DNA of 64,000 nt from Candidatus Hydrothermus pacificus (GCA_002011615.1 MTOH01000006.1:1-64000); one strand, 5' to 3'. Positions 51,109 through 60,851 are shown, counted from the first letter of the stretch. Program-made: numbers and translations. The notes: generated from the letters alone by a model not told the origin.

Positions 51109-53372
51109 TCAAGTTTCTTTTCAACCTTTATTTCTCTGTAACACTCTATCACGTCACCTTCTCTTATCTGATCAAAATCTTTAATCTTAATACCACATTC
51201 ATAACCTTCAGCCACTTCTCTAACATCCTCCTTAAATCTTTTAAGAGACTCAATCTCACCTTCAAAAACAATCTTGCCTTCTCTTACGAGTTTAACTCTG
51301 GAATCCCTTGTAATTTTACCTTTTATAACCATACATCCTGCAATTCTACCAACCTTTGATATTCTGAACACCCTTCTTATTTCAACTTCTCCTGTTTTTT
51401 CGAGTTTTACTTCAGGTTCAAGTAGGCCCTCCAGTAATTTTCTCACATCATCTATCACCTCATATATAACACGGTATTCCTTTATTAAAACACCTTCCCT
51501 TTTTGACGCTTCTTTTGCTTTAAAGTCAATGCCTGTGTTGAATGCTATGATTATTCCTTTTGCTGCTGAAGCGAGAAGAACATCCGATTCAGTAACAATA
51601 CCAACCCCTTTATGCACAATAAGACTTCTCACTTCTTCATATTCAAGTTTTGACAGAATATCTGAGAGGGCATCCGCAGAACCCTGACAATCAGCCTTTA
51701 TTATCAGGGGAAGTTCTTTTAATTCACCTTTTCTTATTTTTTCCTGTATGTCGGTAAGAGCTCTGTAAAGTTCCCCCCTTGCAATCTGTTCTTTTTTTAA
51801 TAGCTTTTTCTCTTCAGCAACTTTTTTTGCCTCTTTCTCATCTCCAAAGGAAATCAGCATATCTCCTGCTTCAGGCAATTCCTCAAGTCCCTGAATCTGA
51901 ACCGGTGTTGAAGGTGGCGCTTCAAAAACTTTCTCTCCCCACTCGTTGTACATTGCCCTTACTCTTCCACAGGTGCTTCCAGCAACCACAAAATCACCCA
52001 CCTTTAAAATGCCTGCCTGAACTATAACCGATGCAAGAGGACCTTTACCCCTATCAAGTCTGGACTCAAGTATAACTCCTCTCGCACTGGTATCAACAGA
52101 TGCAAACAGTTCCATCTCCTCTGCCTTAACCAGAATTGCATCAAGAAGCTCTTCAATTCCTTCGCCTGTTATTGCAGAAACATTGACCGTCATCGTATCA
52201 CCACCCCAGTCCTCGGGAACAAGGCTGGAATCCGCAAGCTGTCTTTTGACAACTTCTGGGTTTGCATTGGGTAGGTCAATTTTATTAATAGCCACTATTA
52301 TAGGAACTTTCGCAGCTTTTGCATGAGAAATTGCCTCCTTTGTCTGCTCTTTTATTCCCTCATTGGCTGCTACAACAAGAACCACTATATCAGTCACCTG
52401 GGCACCTCTTGCTCTTAAAGCAGTAAAAGCCTCATGACCCGGTGTATCTATGAAGGTTATTTTTTCGTCATGATGTTTCACCTGGTACGCACCTATGTGC
52501 TGAGTTATTTTCCCATACTCCTTAGAAGCCACATCGGTTTTTCTAACATAATCCAGAATAGTGGTTTTACCATGATCTACATGTCCCATAACCGTAACTA
52601 CAGGTGGTCTTTTGACAAGTCTGCCTTCTTGTCTTTCTTCCTTTTTCTCTTCCAGTTCCACAAGTTTTGCCTCATAGCCAAAATCTTCTGCTACAATAGA
52701 AATAGTATCCACATCAATGATCTGATTCATGGAAACAAAAAGTCCCATGTTTATGCACTTGTGAATAATTGCACTGGGAGGAACTGCAAGCATTTTTGCG
52801 AGTTCGGCAACAGTCAAGGGACCCGAAATCTTTAATACTTTCTTTTTTTCCTCAACAATTTTTTTACTCTCTGAGTCCTTTTTGTGCTTCTTCTTTACCT
52901 TTACTCCTCTTTCTATAATTGCCATTGTCTTTTTTATCTTTTCCTGGACTTTCTTATCATCAAATTTTTTAACCTTTTCTTTTTCTTCTTTCTCTTCGGT
53001 CTTTATACCCAGGATTTCCCTTTTCCTTTTTAAACTTTCCTCCTCCTTTTTCTTTTCCTCCTCAAGCTTCCTCTTTATCTTCTCTTCAACTTCTTTCTCC
53101 ACTACGCTTCTTATAGATTTTACCGGGTAACCCTCTTTCCTCAATAGCTCTTTCAAAGCCTTTGAAGAAAGACCCAGTTCCTCAGCCAGCTTTATAACAC
53201 TCCTACCTTCCTTTTTTATCTCTTTTTTGCCTGTCTTCTTTTTAGTTTTAACAGTTTTTTTTGCTTTTGTTTTTTTTCTGACTTCTGATTTCCCTTTAGC
53301 CTTTACTTTTGATTTTGTCTTCGATGCTGGTTTATCTTTTTTCTTGGTTTTTTTCTCTGTCTTTTTTTTCAT
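51105..53372 (-). CDS. infB: Translation initiation factor IF-2
   Basis: This 755-residue GTPase delivers initiator tRNA to the ribosome. The first 170 residues are highly charged and Lys-rich, with an IF2-N helix-type segment (VIKLAEELGLSSKALKELL, near 60) and a second (LTVAELAKMLAVPPSAIIHKC, near 190). The G domain has GHVDHGKTT, DTPGHEAF, AINKIDLPNANPE and VSAITGEG. Domains II, III and C2 follow with normal spacing. Confidence 0.97.
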   Translation of the reverse strand: MKKKTEKKTKKKDKPASKTKSKVKAKGKSEVRKKTKAKKTVKTKKKTGKKEIKKEGRSVIKLAEELGLSSKALKELLRKEGYPVKSIRSVVEKEVEEKIKRKLEEEKKKEEESLKRKREILGIKTEEKEEKEKVKKFDDKKVQEKIKKTMAIIERGVKVKKKHKKDSESKKIVEEKKKVLKISGPLTVAELAKMLAVPPSAIIHKCINMGLFVSMNQIIDVDTISIVAEDFGYEAKLVELEEKKEERQEGRLVKRPPVVTVMGHVDHGKTTILDYVRKTDVASKEYGKITQHIGAYQVKHHDEKITFIDTPGHEAFTALRARGAQVTDIVVLVVAANEGIKEQTKEAISHAKAAKVPIIVAINKIDLPNANPEVVKRQLADSSLVPEDWGGDTMTVNVSAITGEGIEELLDAILVKAEEMELFASVDTSARGVILESRLDRGKGPLASVIVQAGILKVGDFVVAGSTCGRVRAMYNEWGEKVFEAPPSTPVQIQGLEELPEAGDMLISFGDEKEAKKVAEEKKLLKKEQIARGELYRALTDIQEKIRKGELKELPLIIKADCQGSADALSDILSKLEYEEVRSLIVHKGVGIVTESDVLLASAAKGIIIAFNTGIDFKAKEASKREGVLIKEYRVIYEVIDDVRKLLEGLLEPEVKLEKTGEVEIRRVFRISKVGRIAGCMVIKGKITRDSRVKLVREGKIVFEGEIESLKRFKEDVREVAEGYECGIKIKDFDQIREGDVIECYREIKVEKKLE

Positions 53373-53389
53373 TTATTCTCTCTTTCTTT

Positions 53390-54610
53390 TCATTCAAACA
53401 GGGTTTTATTTTCCTCAATTATTTTATCAATTTCGCTTTCATCGGCTATAAGCTTTGCACTTTTTAACCTGCCAATTAATTCTTCAATAGAAAAAACCCC
53501 GTCAACTTCCTTCGCAAGAATCGCTTTTGTTTCGTGATCAAGATTGAGTTTCTCAACAGGCACTTTTTTCTTCCCGTCATACTCACTTTGAGAAAGAACC
53601 CATATTTCTTTACCAACAAGTTTGGACGCGAGTAAAACATTTTGAGAGGCGGTTCCTTTTGCAACCCTTATTTCCTCATCAGGGACAACCGCTGTAATTT
53701 TGTCTTCTTCAATATTAACATTAACAGGATGTGCAGGAGAGAGTGCCCTTGCTGCAAAGGTAAGCATATCAGGGTCCCACTTTATTACATCTATTCTTTC
53801 GCCTGACAGTTCTTTTGTAACTGATTGAATTCTCGTGCCCTTAATTCCCACACAGGCTCCAAGAGGGTCAATCTTTTCATCTTTAGAATGGACTGCAACC
53901 TTTGCTCTTTCACCAGGAAATCTCGCTATACCTTTTATTTCTATTATTCCCTCCATGAGTTCAGGAACTTCCAGTTCCATAAGTTTTTTTAAAAAATCAG
54001 GGTGGGTTCTTGAAAGCTTAACAAAGGGTCTTTTACCTTTTGTATCTATTTCCAGAATAATTGCTCTTATGTTCTGTCCGGGTCTGTATCTTTCTTTTTT
54101 TATCTGTTCCTCAGGAGGTAAAAAACCTTCAACCTTTCCAAGACCCACATATATTCCTGTTTTATCAACCTTCTGAACCATCCCGGTTATTATTTCTCCA
54201 ACCCTCTCTTCAAAGCCTTTGTATATGTGCTGCTTTTCAGCCTCCTGTATTTTTTGAAGAAAGATCTGTCTCATCCTTAATATAACACTTCTCCCTATTT
54301 CGCTTTTAAGGTCTACAGGCACCTTTATCCTGACACCAGGAACAGCAAGAGGATAATATTCTCTCGCCAGATCAAGTTTTATCTGATATCTGTGGTCATC
54401 AATCTCCTTCACAACTTCTTTTTCAACCTTCATATCTATTTTACCTGTTTTTGCATCAATTTCAACCTCTATGGGGTAATCCGGATCCCTGTATACTCTT
54501 CTTATAGCAAAAACAAAGGACTCCCTTAAAGAACTCACAACAAATTCTCTGTCAAGCCCTCTTGTTCTTGTAATTTGGTCTATTAACTCTTTAATTTCAA
54601 AACTTTCCAT
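53390..54610 (-). CDS. nusA: Transcription termination/antitermination factor NusA
   Basis: The protein has 406 residues from the ATG at 54610, which fits the NusA N-terminus (MESFEIKELIDQITRTRGLD); an in-frame upstream start at 54649 lies inside rimP. Domain order is the N-terminal RNA-polymerase-binding region, an S1 domain near 135-200 (GIYVGLGKVEGFLPPEEQ), and two KH domains with GACVGIKGTRIQSVTKEL. The C-terminus lacks long acidic repeats. It overlaps rimP by 14 bp. Confidence 0.96.
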   Translation of the reverse strand: MESFEIKELIDQITRTRGLDREFVVSSLRESFVFAIRRVYRDPDYPIEVEIDAKTGKIDMKVEKEVVKEIDDHRYQIKLDLAREYYPLAVPGVRIKVPVDLKSEIGRSVILRMRQIFLQKIQEAEKQHIYKGFEERVGEIITGMVQKVDKTGIYVGLGKVEGFLPPEEQIKKERYRPGQNIRAIILEIDTKGKRPFVKLSRTHPDFLKKLMELEVPELMEGIIEIKGIARFPGERAKVAVHSKDEKIDPLGACVGIKGTRIQSVTKELSGERIDVIKWDPDMLTFAARALSPAHPVNVNIEEDKITAVVPDEEIRVAKGTASQNVLLASKLVGKEIWVLSQSEYDGKKKVPVEKLNLDHETKAILAKEVDGVFSIEELIGRLKSAKLIADESEIDKIIEENKTLFE

Positions 54611-55067
54611 TTTTATCCCACTCCGTAAGCTGTGTTTTTTTAATTTCACTGAAATTTATGTAAATAAGGTTATCTTCTCTTTCAAGGGTTATCTTATTAT
54701 CATTTACATCAACAAGGGTTCCTGTCTCTTCTTTACCTTCATTACAAACAACTCTCACATGCTTGCCTTTCGCCCATTCAAATTCCCTCTTTTTTCTGAG
54801 AACTCTATCAAGCCCGGGTGATGAAACTTCAAGAATATAATCCAGTGGAATTGATTTCAAATAAAGGAGTTCTGATATTTCTTCGGCCAGTTTTTTAGTG
54901 TCTTTAACAGTTATACCTGAGGGTGAATCAACAAAAATTTCTATTTTACCTTTTCTACCCCTTCCCTTCCAGTTTATATCCACAAGTATGTAACCTTCTT
55001 CTTTTAAAAAGGGCTCAATAATCTCTTCTATCTTTTTTTCAATTTCTTCTTTTTCAAAGGTTTCCAT
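54597..55067 (-). CDS. rimP: Ribosome maturation factor RimP
   Basis: A 156-residue RimP for 30S assembly. The N-terminal half has EGYILVDINWKGRGRKGKIEI and a following VDSPSGITV strand; LDYILEVSSPGLDRVLRKKREF, at about residues 80-101, is the strongest family block. A C-terminal SH3-like domain follows. It overlaps proS by 14 bp. Confidence 0.93.
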   Translation of the reverse strand: METFEKEEIEKKIEEIIEPFLKEEGYILVDINWKGRGRKGKIEIFVDSPSGITVKDTKKLAEEISELLYLKSIPLDYILEVSSPGLDRVLRKKREFEWAKGKHVRVVCNEGKEETGTLVDVNDNKITLEREDNLIYINFSEIKKTQLTEWDKNGKF

Positions 55068-56772
55068 TTTTCAAAAGTTCTCCTTTAATATTTTGAATTT
55101 TATCATAAATTTCATTCCCATCTGTCTCAATACTTTCCTTTGTTTTTCTCACTCTGATTTCAAAAAGGTTTTTTTCCATAAACTTCCTTCCGATTGTTAT
55201 TCTTAATGGAATTCCCAGAAGATCAGCATCTTTAAATTTAACTCCGGGAGTTTCATCTCTGTCATCCATTAAAACCTCTTCGCCTTTCTGGACAAGCTTT
55301 TTATAAAGCCTATCGGCTTCATCTTTTATTCTGCCCCTCATTTCAAGAGGAAGAATATGTATGTCAAAAGGCGCGATTGATAAAGGCCAGACCATACCGT
55401 CTTCGTCAGCATATAACTCCTGGGCAGCAGCCATTATTCTTCCAAGTCCTATACCATAACTACCCATTATAACAGGTTTTAATTGCCCATCTTTATCAGC
55501 ATAATACACATCCATTGTCTCAGAGTATCTTGTTCCAAGCTTGAATATGTGACCAAGTTCTATTGCGTTTTTTATTTCAAGTGGTGATTTACATTTAGGA
55601 CAAAGGTCACCCTGCTTAACCTTCCTTATATCAGCAAATTTCTTGACTTCAAAGTCAACCCCGGGAGTAACTCCTACAATATGGTAATTGTCTTCATTTG
55701 CACCAACCACACCGTTTTTAATACCCTTAACAGAGTAATCTCCCACTATTTCATCCACATTAATTTCCAGAGGACCGACAAAGCCTGCAGAAACCCCGAA
55801 TTCTTCCAGAATTTCTCCAGATTCAAAAATTCTAACTTCTCCTCCAAGAACCCTTGCAAGCTTTGCTTCATTTATCTCACAATCCCCTCTTACCAGGGCA
55901 AGGACTTTCTTTCCGTTTCTTTTAAACAGTATACTCTTTATTATCTCTCTGGATGTAACACCGAGAAATTCAGAAACTTCCTGAACACTCCTCACATCAG
56001 GGGTATGAATTTTCTCTTTACTTTTATACTTACCTTCGATTTCCTCATTCATCGGGTATGCCTCTGCTATTTCAAGGTTCGCTGAATAAGAACATTCATG
56101 GCATATTGCAAGAGAATCTTCTCCAGATGATGACTCTACCATAAATTCATGGGATTCCTTACCACCCATAACCCCTGTTGATGCTTCAACAATATTAAAT
56201 ACAAGACCACATCTTTTAAAAATTTTGGAATAAGCATCGTAGTGAAGTTCATAACTCTTATCAAGTTCCTCCCATGTTGCATCAAGAGAATAGGAATCTT
56301 TCATTGCAAATTCTCTGCATCTTAAAAGCCCTGCTCTGGGTCTTGGTTCGTCTCTGAATTTTGTCTGAATCTGATACCATATCTGGGGCAAATCTTTATA
56401 GGACCTTATTTCTTTCTTTATTAATTCTGAAACAACCTCTTCATGGGTGGGGGCAAGAGATAAGTCTCTACTCTTTCTATCCTTTAATCTGAACATATCG
56501 TCTCCAAAAGATATCCATCTACCTGATAATTCCCATAACTCCCTGGGAATTAAAGAGGGATAATAGAATTCCTGTGCACCAATTCTTTCCATTTCTTCCC
56601 TTATTATCTGTGATACTTTTTTAAACACTCTCCACCCAAGAGGCAAAAATGCATAAACTCCTGATGCAACCTGTCTTATAAAACCACCTTTTAAAAGTAG
56701 AATATGACTCTTTATATCTCCTTCCCTGGGAATTTCTCTCAAAGTTGGTATAAAACTCTTTCTCCACTTCAT
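55054..56772 (-). CDS. proS: Prolyl-tRNA synthetase, bacterial type with editing insert
   Basis: A 572-residue class II synthetase. Motif 1 includes EFYYPSLIPRELWELSGRW, motif 2 has KFRDEPRPRAGLLRCREFAMKDSYS (about 135-159), and motif 3 is MGSYGIGLGRIMAA. A YbaK-like editing insertion lies near residues 230-390 (KILFKRNGKKVLALVRGD-type block). A Cys pair in ICHECSY and another in LCPKCKSPL may bind zinc. It is the first gene of the long operon and appears to be translated from a leaderless mRNA. Confidence 0.96.
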   Translation of the reverse strand: MKWRKSFIPTLREIPREGDIKSHILLLKGGFIRQVASGVYAFLPLGWRVFKKVSQIIREEMERIGAQEFYYPSLIPRELWELSGRWISFGDDMFRLKDRKSRDLSLAPTHEEVVSELIKKEIRSYKDLPQIWYQIQTKFRDEPRPRAGLLRCREFAMKDSYSLDATWEELDKSYELHYDAYSKIFKRCGLVFNIVEASTGVMGGKESHEFMVESSSGEDSLAICHECSYSANLEIAEAYPMNEEIEGKYKSKEKIHTPDVRSVQEVSEFLGVTSREIIKSILFKRNGKKVLALVRGDCEINEAKLARVLGGEVRIFESGEILEEFGVSAGFVGPLEINVDEIVGDYSVKGIKNGVVGANEDNYHIVGVTPGVDFEVKKFADIRKVKQGDLCPKCKSPLEIKNAIELGHIFKLGTRYSETMDVYYADKDGQLKPVIMGSYGIGLGRIMAAAQELYADEDGMVWPLSIAPFDIHILPLEMRGRIKDEADRLYKKLVQKGEEVLMDDRDETPGVKFKDADLLGIPLRITIGRKFMEKNLFEIRVRKTKESIETDGNEIYDKIQNIKGELLKNGNL

Positions 56773-56780
56773 AGTTTTTT

Positions 56781-56810
56781 ATTTTAATTGATAAGGGGTT
56801 CTAAAATCAA
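56781..56810 (-). promoter_or_regulatory. Promoter of the proS-lptG operon, leaderless type
   Basis: Minus-strand TTGATT (56810-56805), an 18-nt spacer and TAAAAT (56786-56781), 8 nt before the proS ATG at 56772 and without a Shine-Dalgarno. Confidence 0.6.
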
Positions 56811-56826
56811 CAGGATTACTATTGTT

Positions 56827-57990
56827 TCAGGATATATAGCTTAAATCATAGCTCTCAGTGTATATTCTTCTTATGTTTTCAATCTCAATCTTATCAAGAC
56901 CAAAATTGGGAAATTTCTCAGTTAAAAGTCCATACTCTCTGACCATCCTGTCTATATCACTTCTTTCAACGCCATACTCTTTAATAGAAATCAAAAGACC
57001 TGTTTTTTCAAGATAGCTTTTGAAAAGTTCTTCTATATCATCTATACCATATATGTTTTCAAACCTTTTTATATTTTCAGGAAATTTTTGTTTCATAACC
57101 CTTATAAAGGGAACAAGGAGCATTGCAAGACCCACGGGATGAGAAATATTATCATAAAACCCTGATAAAACATGTTCGACCCAGTGCATCATTGCCGAAC
57201 CTCCTATTCCTCTGGTGGGTATCCCACAAAGAGCAAGAGATGATATATAACACAGATTTACTCTTGCCTCTTTATCTGCTGGATTATTCTTAATTCTCAG
57301 GGTCATCTCCATTGCACCCTTTATAAGTAAAACTGCAAATCTATTGGGTATATAGCCTTCCTCTTCAGCAGAAAGAAAAGGCTCAAGCATGTGAGTTATC
57401 ATATCAATTGAACCTGCTGCAAGATAGAAAAAAGAAAGGTGTTCTGTGAACTGAGGGTCAACAATTGATATCTGAGGATAGGTATAATCACTTCTGAAAA
57501 ACCACTTCTTTTTTTCTCCGGAATGTGTAATTACTCCGCCGGGGTTGTATTCAGAACCTGATGCAGGTATGGTTGATACCAGAATTATTGGTAGGGCACC
57601 TCTCTCAGGTTCTCTCTGAAGCATCATATAATCCCATATACTTCCTTTATTTTTCACTACAATTGCTATTCCTTTGGATGCGTCCATCACAGAACCACCA
57701 CCAATACCAATTATAAAATCACAGCCCTGTTCCCTCGCAATCTCTGCACCTTGATCCACCTCATCAACTTTTGGATTTGGTGTAATATTATCATAATGAA
57801 CAAAATCAATTACCTTTTCTCTCAAATTTGAAAATATCCTGTCAAGAAATCCCTTCTCCTTTAAAAATCTTTTACCCGTAACAAGAAACGCCTTTTTACC
57901 CAGCCCTCTGGCTTTTTCTCCGAGAATATCAATTGAATTGTATCCAAAATAGTATCTTGTCGGGAGATATAAAGAGAGATTTTTCATCAC
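56827..57990 (-). CDS. Iron-containing alcohol dehydrogenase
   Basis: A 387-residue group III alcohol dehydrogenase of the butanol-dehydrogenase (YqdH/Bdh) type. The NAD(P) site GIGGGSVMDASKGIAI is near residue 95. Metal ligands are in SIDMITHMLEPFL and the HWVEHVLSG...ISHPVGLAM block. Its ATG overlaps the DUF177 stop by 4 bp, an unusual partner because DUF177 is generally followed by rpmF. The physiological substrate is unknown. Confidence 0.92.
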   Translation of the reverse strand: MMKNLSLYLPTRYYFGYNSIDILGEKARGLGKKAFLVTGKRFLKEKGFLDRIFSNLREKVIDFVHYDNITPNPKVDEVDQGAEIAREQGCDFIIGIGGGSVMDASKGIAIVVKNKGSIWDYMMLQREPERGALPIILVSTIPASGSEYNPGGVITHSGEKKKWFFRSDYTYPQISIVDPQFTEHLSFFYLAAGSIDMITHMLEPFLSAEEEGYIPNRFAVLLIKGAMEMTLRIKNNPADKEARVNLCYISSLALCGIPTRGIGGSAMMHWVEHVLSGFYDNISHPVGLAMLLVPFIRVMKQKFPENIKRFENIYGIDDIEELFKSYLEKTGLLISIKEYGVERSDIDRMVREYGLLTEKFPNFGLDKIEIENIRRIYTESYDLSYIS

Positions 57991-58517
57991 CTTTCCTCCT
58001 TTTTAAGCATCTTTTTCAAAGCAGAAAGAGGGGTTTTAATCTCCATTTCACAATCACATTTTTCAGTATTTCTATTTTTGCCACATACAGGGCACAAACC
58101 CCTGCAATTTTCCTGACATAGAGGTTTCATGGGCAAAGCAAGCAAAATAAGTTCTCTTACAAGAGGAACAAGGTTCAGAACAGGCTCATTAAGATATATT
58201 GTATTTATATCATCTTCCTGTATCTCAACATCTCTTTTTTTCAAAAGTCTGTCTCTTCCTATTTTAATATAGTACTCACCTTTTTCTTCAAAGGTTCTGT
58301 TAAACCTCTCAAGGCACCTTGCACATTCGAGATTCACCTTTGTCTTTACATTTAGTTTTAAAAAGTATTCCAGCCTTGACTTTGTTATAAATCCCCTCAC
58401 TTCAAACTCTTTAACCACTATTCCTGATTTTTTTCTTATTTCAAGAATCTCACTTCTTTGCTTTCCAAAATCAAAACCTGTCTTTCCTTCTTTCAAATCT
58501 CTAATCTGTATTTCCAT
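57987..58517 (-). CDS. DUF177/YceD-family zinc-motif protein
   Basis: A 176-residue protein of the DUF177 (YceD) family, linked to 23S rRNA/ribosome biogenesis. The first Cys pair is in LECARCLERFNRTFE near residue 85. A C-terminal cluster CQENCRGLCPVCGKN...CDC (about 135-160) matches the family ending. In most genomes rpmF follows; here an alcohol dehydrogenase gene does. A clear Shine-Dalgarno (AAAGGAG) precedes the ATG. Confidence 0.9.
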   Translation of the reverse strand: MEIQIRDLKEGKTGFDFGKQRSEILEIRKKSGIVVKEFEVRGFITKSRLEYFLKLNVKTKVNLECARCLERFNRTFEEKGEYYIKIGRDRLLKKRDVEIQEDDINTIYLNEPVLNLVPLVRELILLALPMKPLCQENCRGLCPVCGKNRNTEKCDCEMEIKTPLSALKKMLKKEER

Positions 58518-58910
58518 AACAAACTCCTTTTTGAAATAAATTTATTTTTTAATTTTACCATAAAATAATTCTTATTTACAAACGGTTTGCAAGAAACACG
58601 TGATTATTTCTTTTTTAACTGTTTTTACCGAATTATCAAAAGACCTTCACTTTCCTGCAACCAATGTTAATTTTTCTGAGGAAACACTAAATTTTTCAGG
58701 GAGTAATTTCTAAAAACCATAAAATTTAAATTTTTTAAATCCCGAATTTCTCAAAAAATATATCCATTGCATGGGTGTGAATATGCGAAAATTGATACTT
58801 TTAATCTCCCCCTTCTCTTATAAATGTGTTATCTATTCGGGTTAAATTTTTGACGAGATAATTAGAGAGTTTGATTTTTTTTACTCTAAAGTTTTATAAT
58901 TATTCCTTTA
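58518..58910. other. 393-bp divergent intergenic region
   Basis: No gene was recognised. Near the DUF177 side lies a perfect 11-nt inverted repeat CAAACGGTTTG (58579-58589), a possible operator of LacI-like style. A TAAAAT on the minus strand near 58561-58566 may be the DUF177 -10 box. The rest is AT-rich, and a small RNA cannot be excluded. Confidence 0.4.
58871..58900 (+). promoter_or_regulatory. Promoter of the Hdr-like/transketolase/DHH unit, leaderless type
   Basis: TTGATT (58871-58876), an 18-nt spacer and TATAAT (58895-58900), 10 nt before the ATG at 58911, without a Shine-Dalgarno. Confidence 0.65.
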
Positions 58911-60851
58911 ATGAATGTCTTATTAAGAGAAAGTTTCTGGAATATACCTGAAGCCTTAAAGGTTTCATTCTATTTGCTTGCTCTTTTTGCCACATTGGTT
59001 TTTGCATATGGTATTTACCTGCACATAAAATTCTGGAACTCTGGAAGAGGAGAGCTAAAGCCAAACTGGAAAAAAGGAATCCTGAATTTCATAAAGTATT
59101 CTTTTTTGCAAATAAGACTCCTGTATGAAAAATTTGCTGGAATTATGCACCTGTTGATTTATGCAGGTTTTATTATACTGTTCTTAGGAACATTAACACT
59201 GACAATTCAGGAAAGGATAACAGAACCTTTTTTCCGGAATCATTTTTTAAAGGGTGTCTGGTTTTTAATATTTGAATTCACCCTCGACCTGTTTGCCCTG
59301 TTTTTTATAACAGGTATTTTAACAGCGATTATAAGAAGATATTTCATAAAGCCAAAAAGGCTCACCTATGATATCGATTTTCAGATAGTTGTCTGGCTGT
59401 TATTTTTAATAGGAATTACAGGAATTCTTGTTGAATCCTTCAGAATTCTGGGAGCAAAAACACCTTCTGCCAGTTTCTCTTTTATGGGCTATATTCTCTC
59501 TCTTCCTTTCAAAAGCTTATCCTTAGAAATGGTTAAGAAATTACACCTGAGCTTATGGATAATACACGCAATTCTTTCTCTTGGATTTATTGCATATATA
59601 CCTTTCTGTTCCCTGTCTCACATAATTTTTTCCCCTGTAAATCATTTTTTCCAGGACACAGAAAAAAACCATATTCAAAAAATAGATTTTGAGAAGGAAG
59701 AGTTCTTTGGTGTCCAGAAATTAAAGGATTTTGAAAAGAGAGAAATTCTGGGAATAGATGCATGTATAAAATGTGGAAGATGTTATGATGTTTGTCCTGC
59801 AGTAAGTGCAGGGACAGAGCTTTCACCAAAAAATGTTGTAGTTGAATTAAAAGAACTTTACTCAAAAAAGGATGTTGATGTAATCGACGGGATTGTTAAA
59901 TCCGATGAAATTCTGCCATGCACAACATGCCTTCACTGTGTTAAGGTATGCCCTGTTTTTGTTCCAATTCTTGATATAATAATTGGTTTAAGAAGGTATT
60001 TGTCCCTCTCTCTTGGCATTCTCCCAAAAACAGCATCAGAAACTTTAAAAAATATTGAAAGATACGGTAATCCATTTGGAATAACAGAGGATAGATTTTC
60101 AAAGTTCAAAGATATTATAAAATTTGCCGAAGAAGGTAAAGAATACGATTTTATCCTGTGGATAGGCTGCCTTGGCGCCTTTGAACAGAGAAATCAGGAA
60201 GTTGTGAAAAATCTTCTGGAACTTTTAAATAATCTGGAGATAAACTATGCTATTATAAAAGAAGAAAAGTGCACAGGAGACAGTGCAAGAAGGCTTGGAA
60301 ATGAATATCTATTTCAAATGCTTGCCGAAGAGAATATAAATAACTTAAAAAAATATAAGTTTAAAAAAATACTCACCTTCTGTCCCCATTGTTATCAGAT
60401 TTTCAAAGAGGAATACAGAGAATTCGGAGCAGATTTTGGGGTTATTCATCATACACAGTTTTTGAAAGACTTAATTGATTCAGGCAAAATAAATTTAAAA
60501 GATAAAAGTATTAACTTTACCTATCACGACCCCTGTTATCTGGGTAGATATAATGGAATTTTTGATATTCCGAGAGAGATAATTAAAAAGATGGGAAAGA
60601 TAAGAGAGCCTGATAGAAAAAAAGAGAACTCCTTCTGCTGTGGTGGAGGCGGAGGTGGTATGTGGCTTGAAGTCCCCTCAAAAGAAAAGATTAATGAAAT
60701 CAGATTTTCAGAACTCAGTAAATCTGCAGAGAATATTGTTACAGCATGCCCTTACTGTCTTATGATGTTTGACTTAGCTAAAAAAGTTATCGGGAATGAA
60801 AATATTAATTTGAAAGACATATCTGAATATGTAAATGAGTTTTCTATTTGA
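58911..60851 (+). CDS. HdrD-like membrane iron-sulfur oxidoreductase fused to a cytochrome b-type domain
   Basis: The protein has 646 residues. The first 270 form five membrane segments of a NarI/HdrE-like quinone- or heme-interacting domain. Two [4Fe-4S] ferredoxin motifs follow: CIKCGRCYDVCP near 284 and CTTCLHCVKVCP near 337. The C-terminal half has two CCG-type domains; one contains KCTGDSARRLGNEYLF and CPHC, the other HDPCYLGR, SFCCGGGGGGMW and ACPYC. This layout matches membrane-bound heterodisulfide-reductase-like proteins that pass electrons between the membrane pool and a soluble partner. The partner is not identified. It begins the operon that includes transketolase. Confidence 0.9.
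   Translation: MNVLLRESFWNIPEALKVSFYLLALFATLVFAYGIYLHIKFWNSGRGELKPNWKKGILNFIKYSFLQIRLLYEKFAGIMHLLIYAGFIILFLGTLTLTIQERITEPFFRNHFLKGVWFLIFEFTLDLFALFFITGILTAIIRRYFIKPKRLTYDIDFQIVVWLLFLIGITGILVESFRILGAKTPSASFSFMGYILSLPFKSLSLEMVKKLHLSLWIIHAILSLGFIAYIPFCSLSHIIFSPVNHFFQDTEKNHIQKIDFEKEEFFGVQKLKDFEKREILGIDACIKCGRCYDVCPAVSAGTELSPKNVVVELKELYSKKDVDVIDGIVKSDEILPCTTCLHCVKVCPVFVPILDIIIGLRRYLSLSLGILPKTASETLKNIERYGNPFGITEDRFSKFKDIIKFAEEGKEYDFILWIGCLGAFEQRNQEVVKNLLELLNNLEINYAIIKEEKCTGDSARRLGNEYLFQMLAEENINNLKKYKFKKILTFCPHCYQIFKEEYREFGADFGVIHHTQFLKDLIDSGKINLKDKSINFTYHDPCYLGRYNGIFDIPREIIKKMGKIREPDRKKENSFCCGGGGGGMWLEVPSKEKINEIRFSELSKSAENIVTACPYCLMMFDLAKKVIGNENINLKDISEYVNEFSI

Noticed and set aside
60256-60310. Missing Cys in the first CCG domain of the Hdr-like protein
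   Set aside because: A single Cys in KCTGDSARRLGNE is the usual form in this branch of membrane-bound Hdr-like proteins, so it is not treated as an anomaly.
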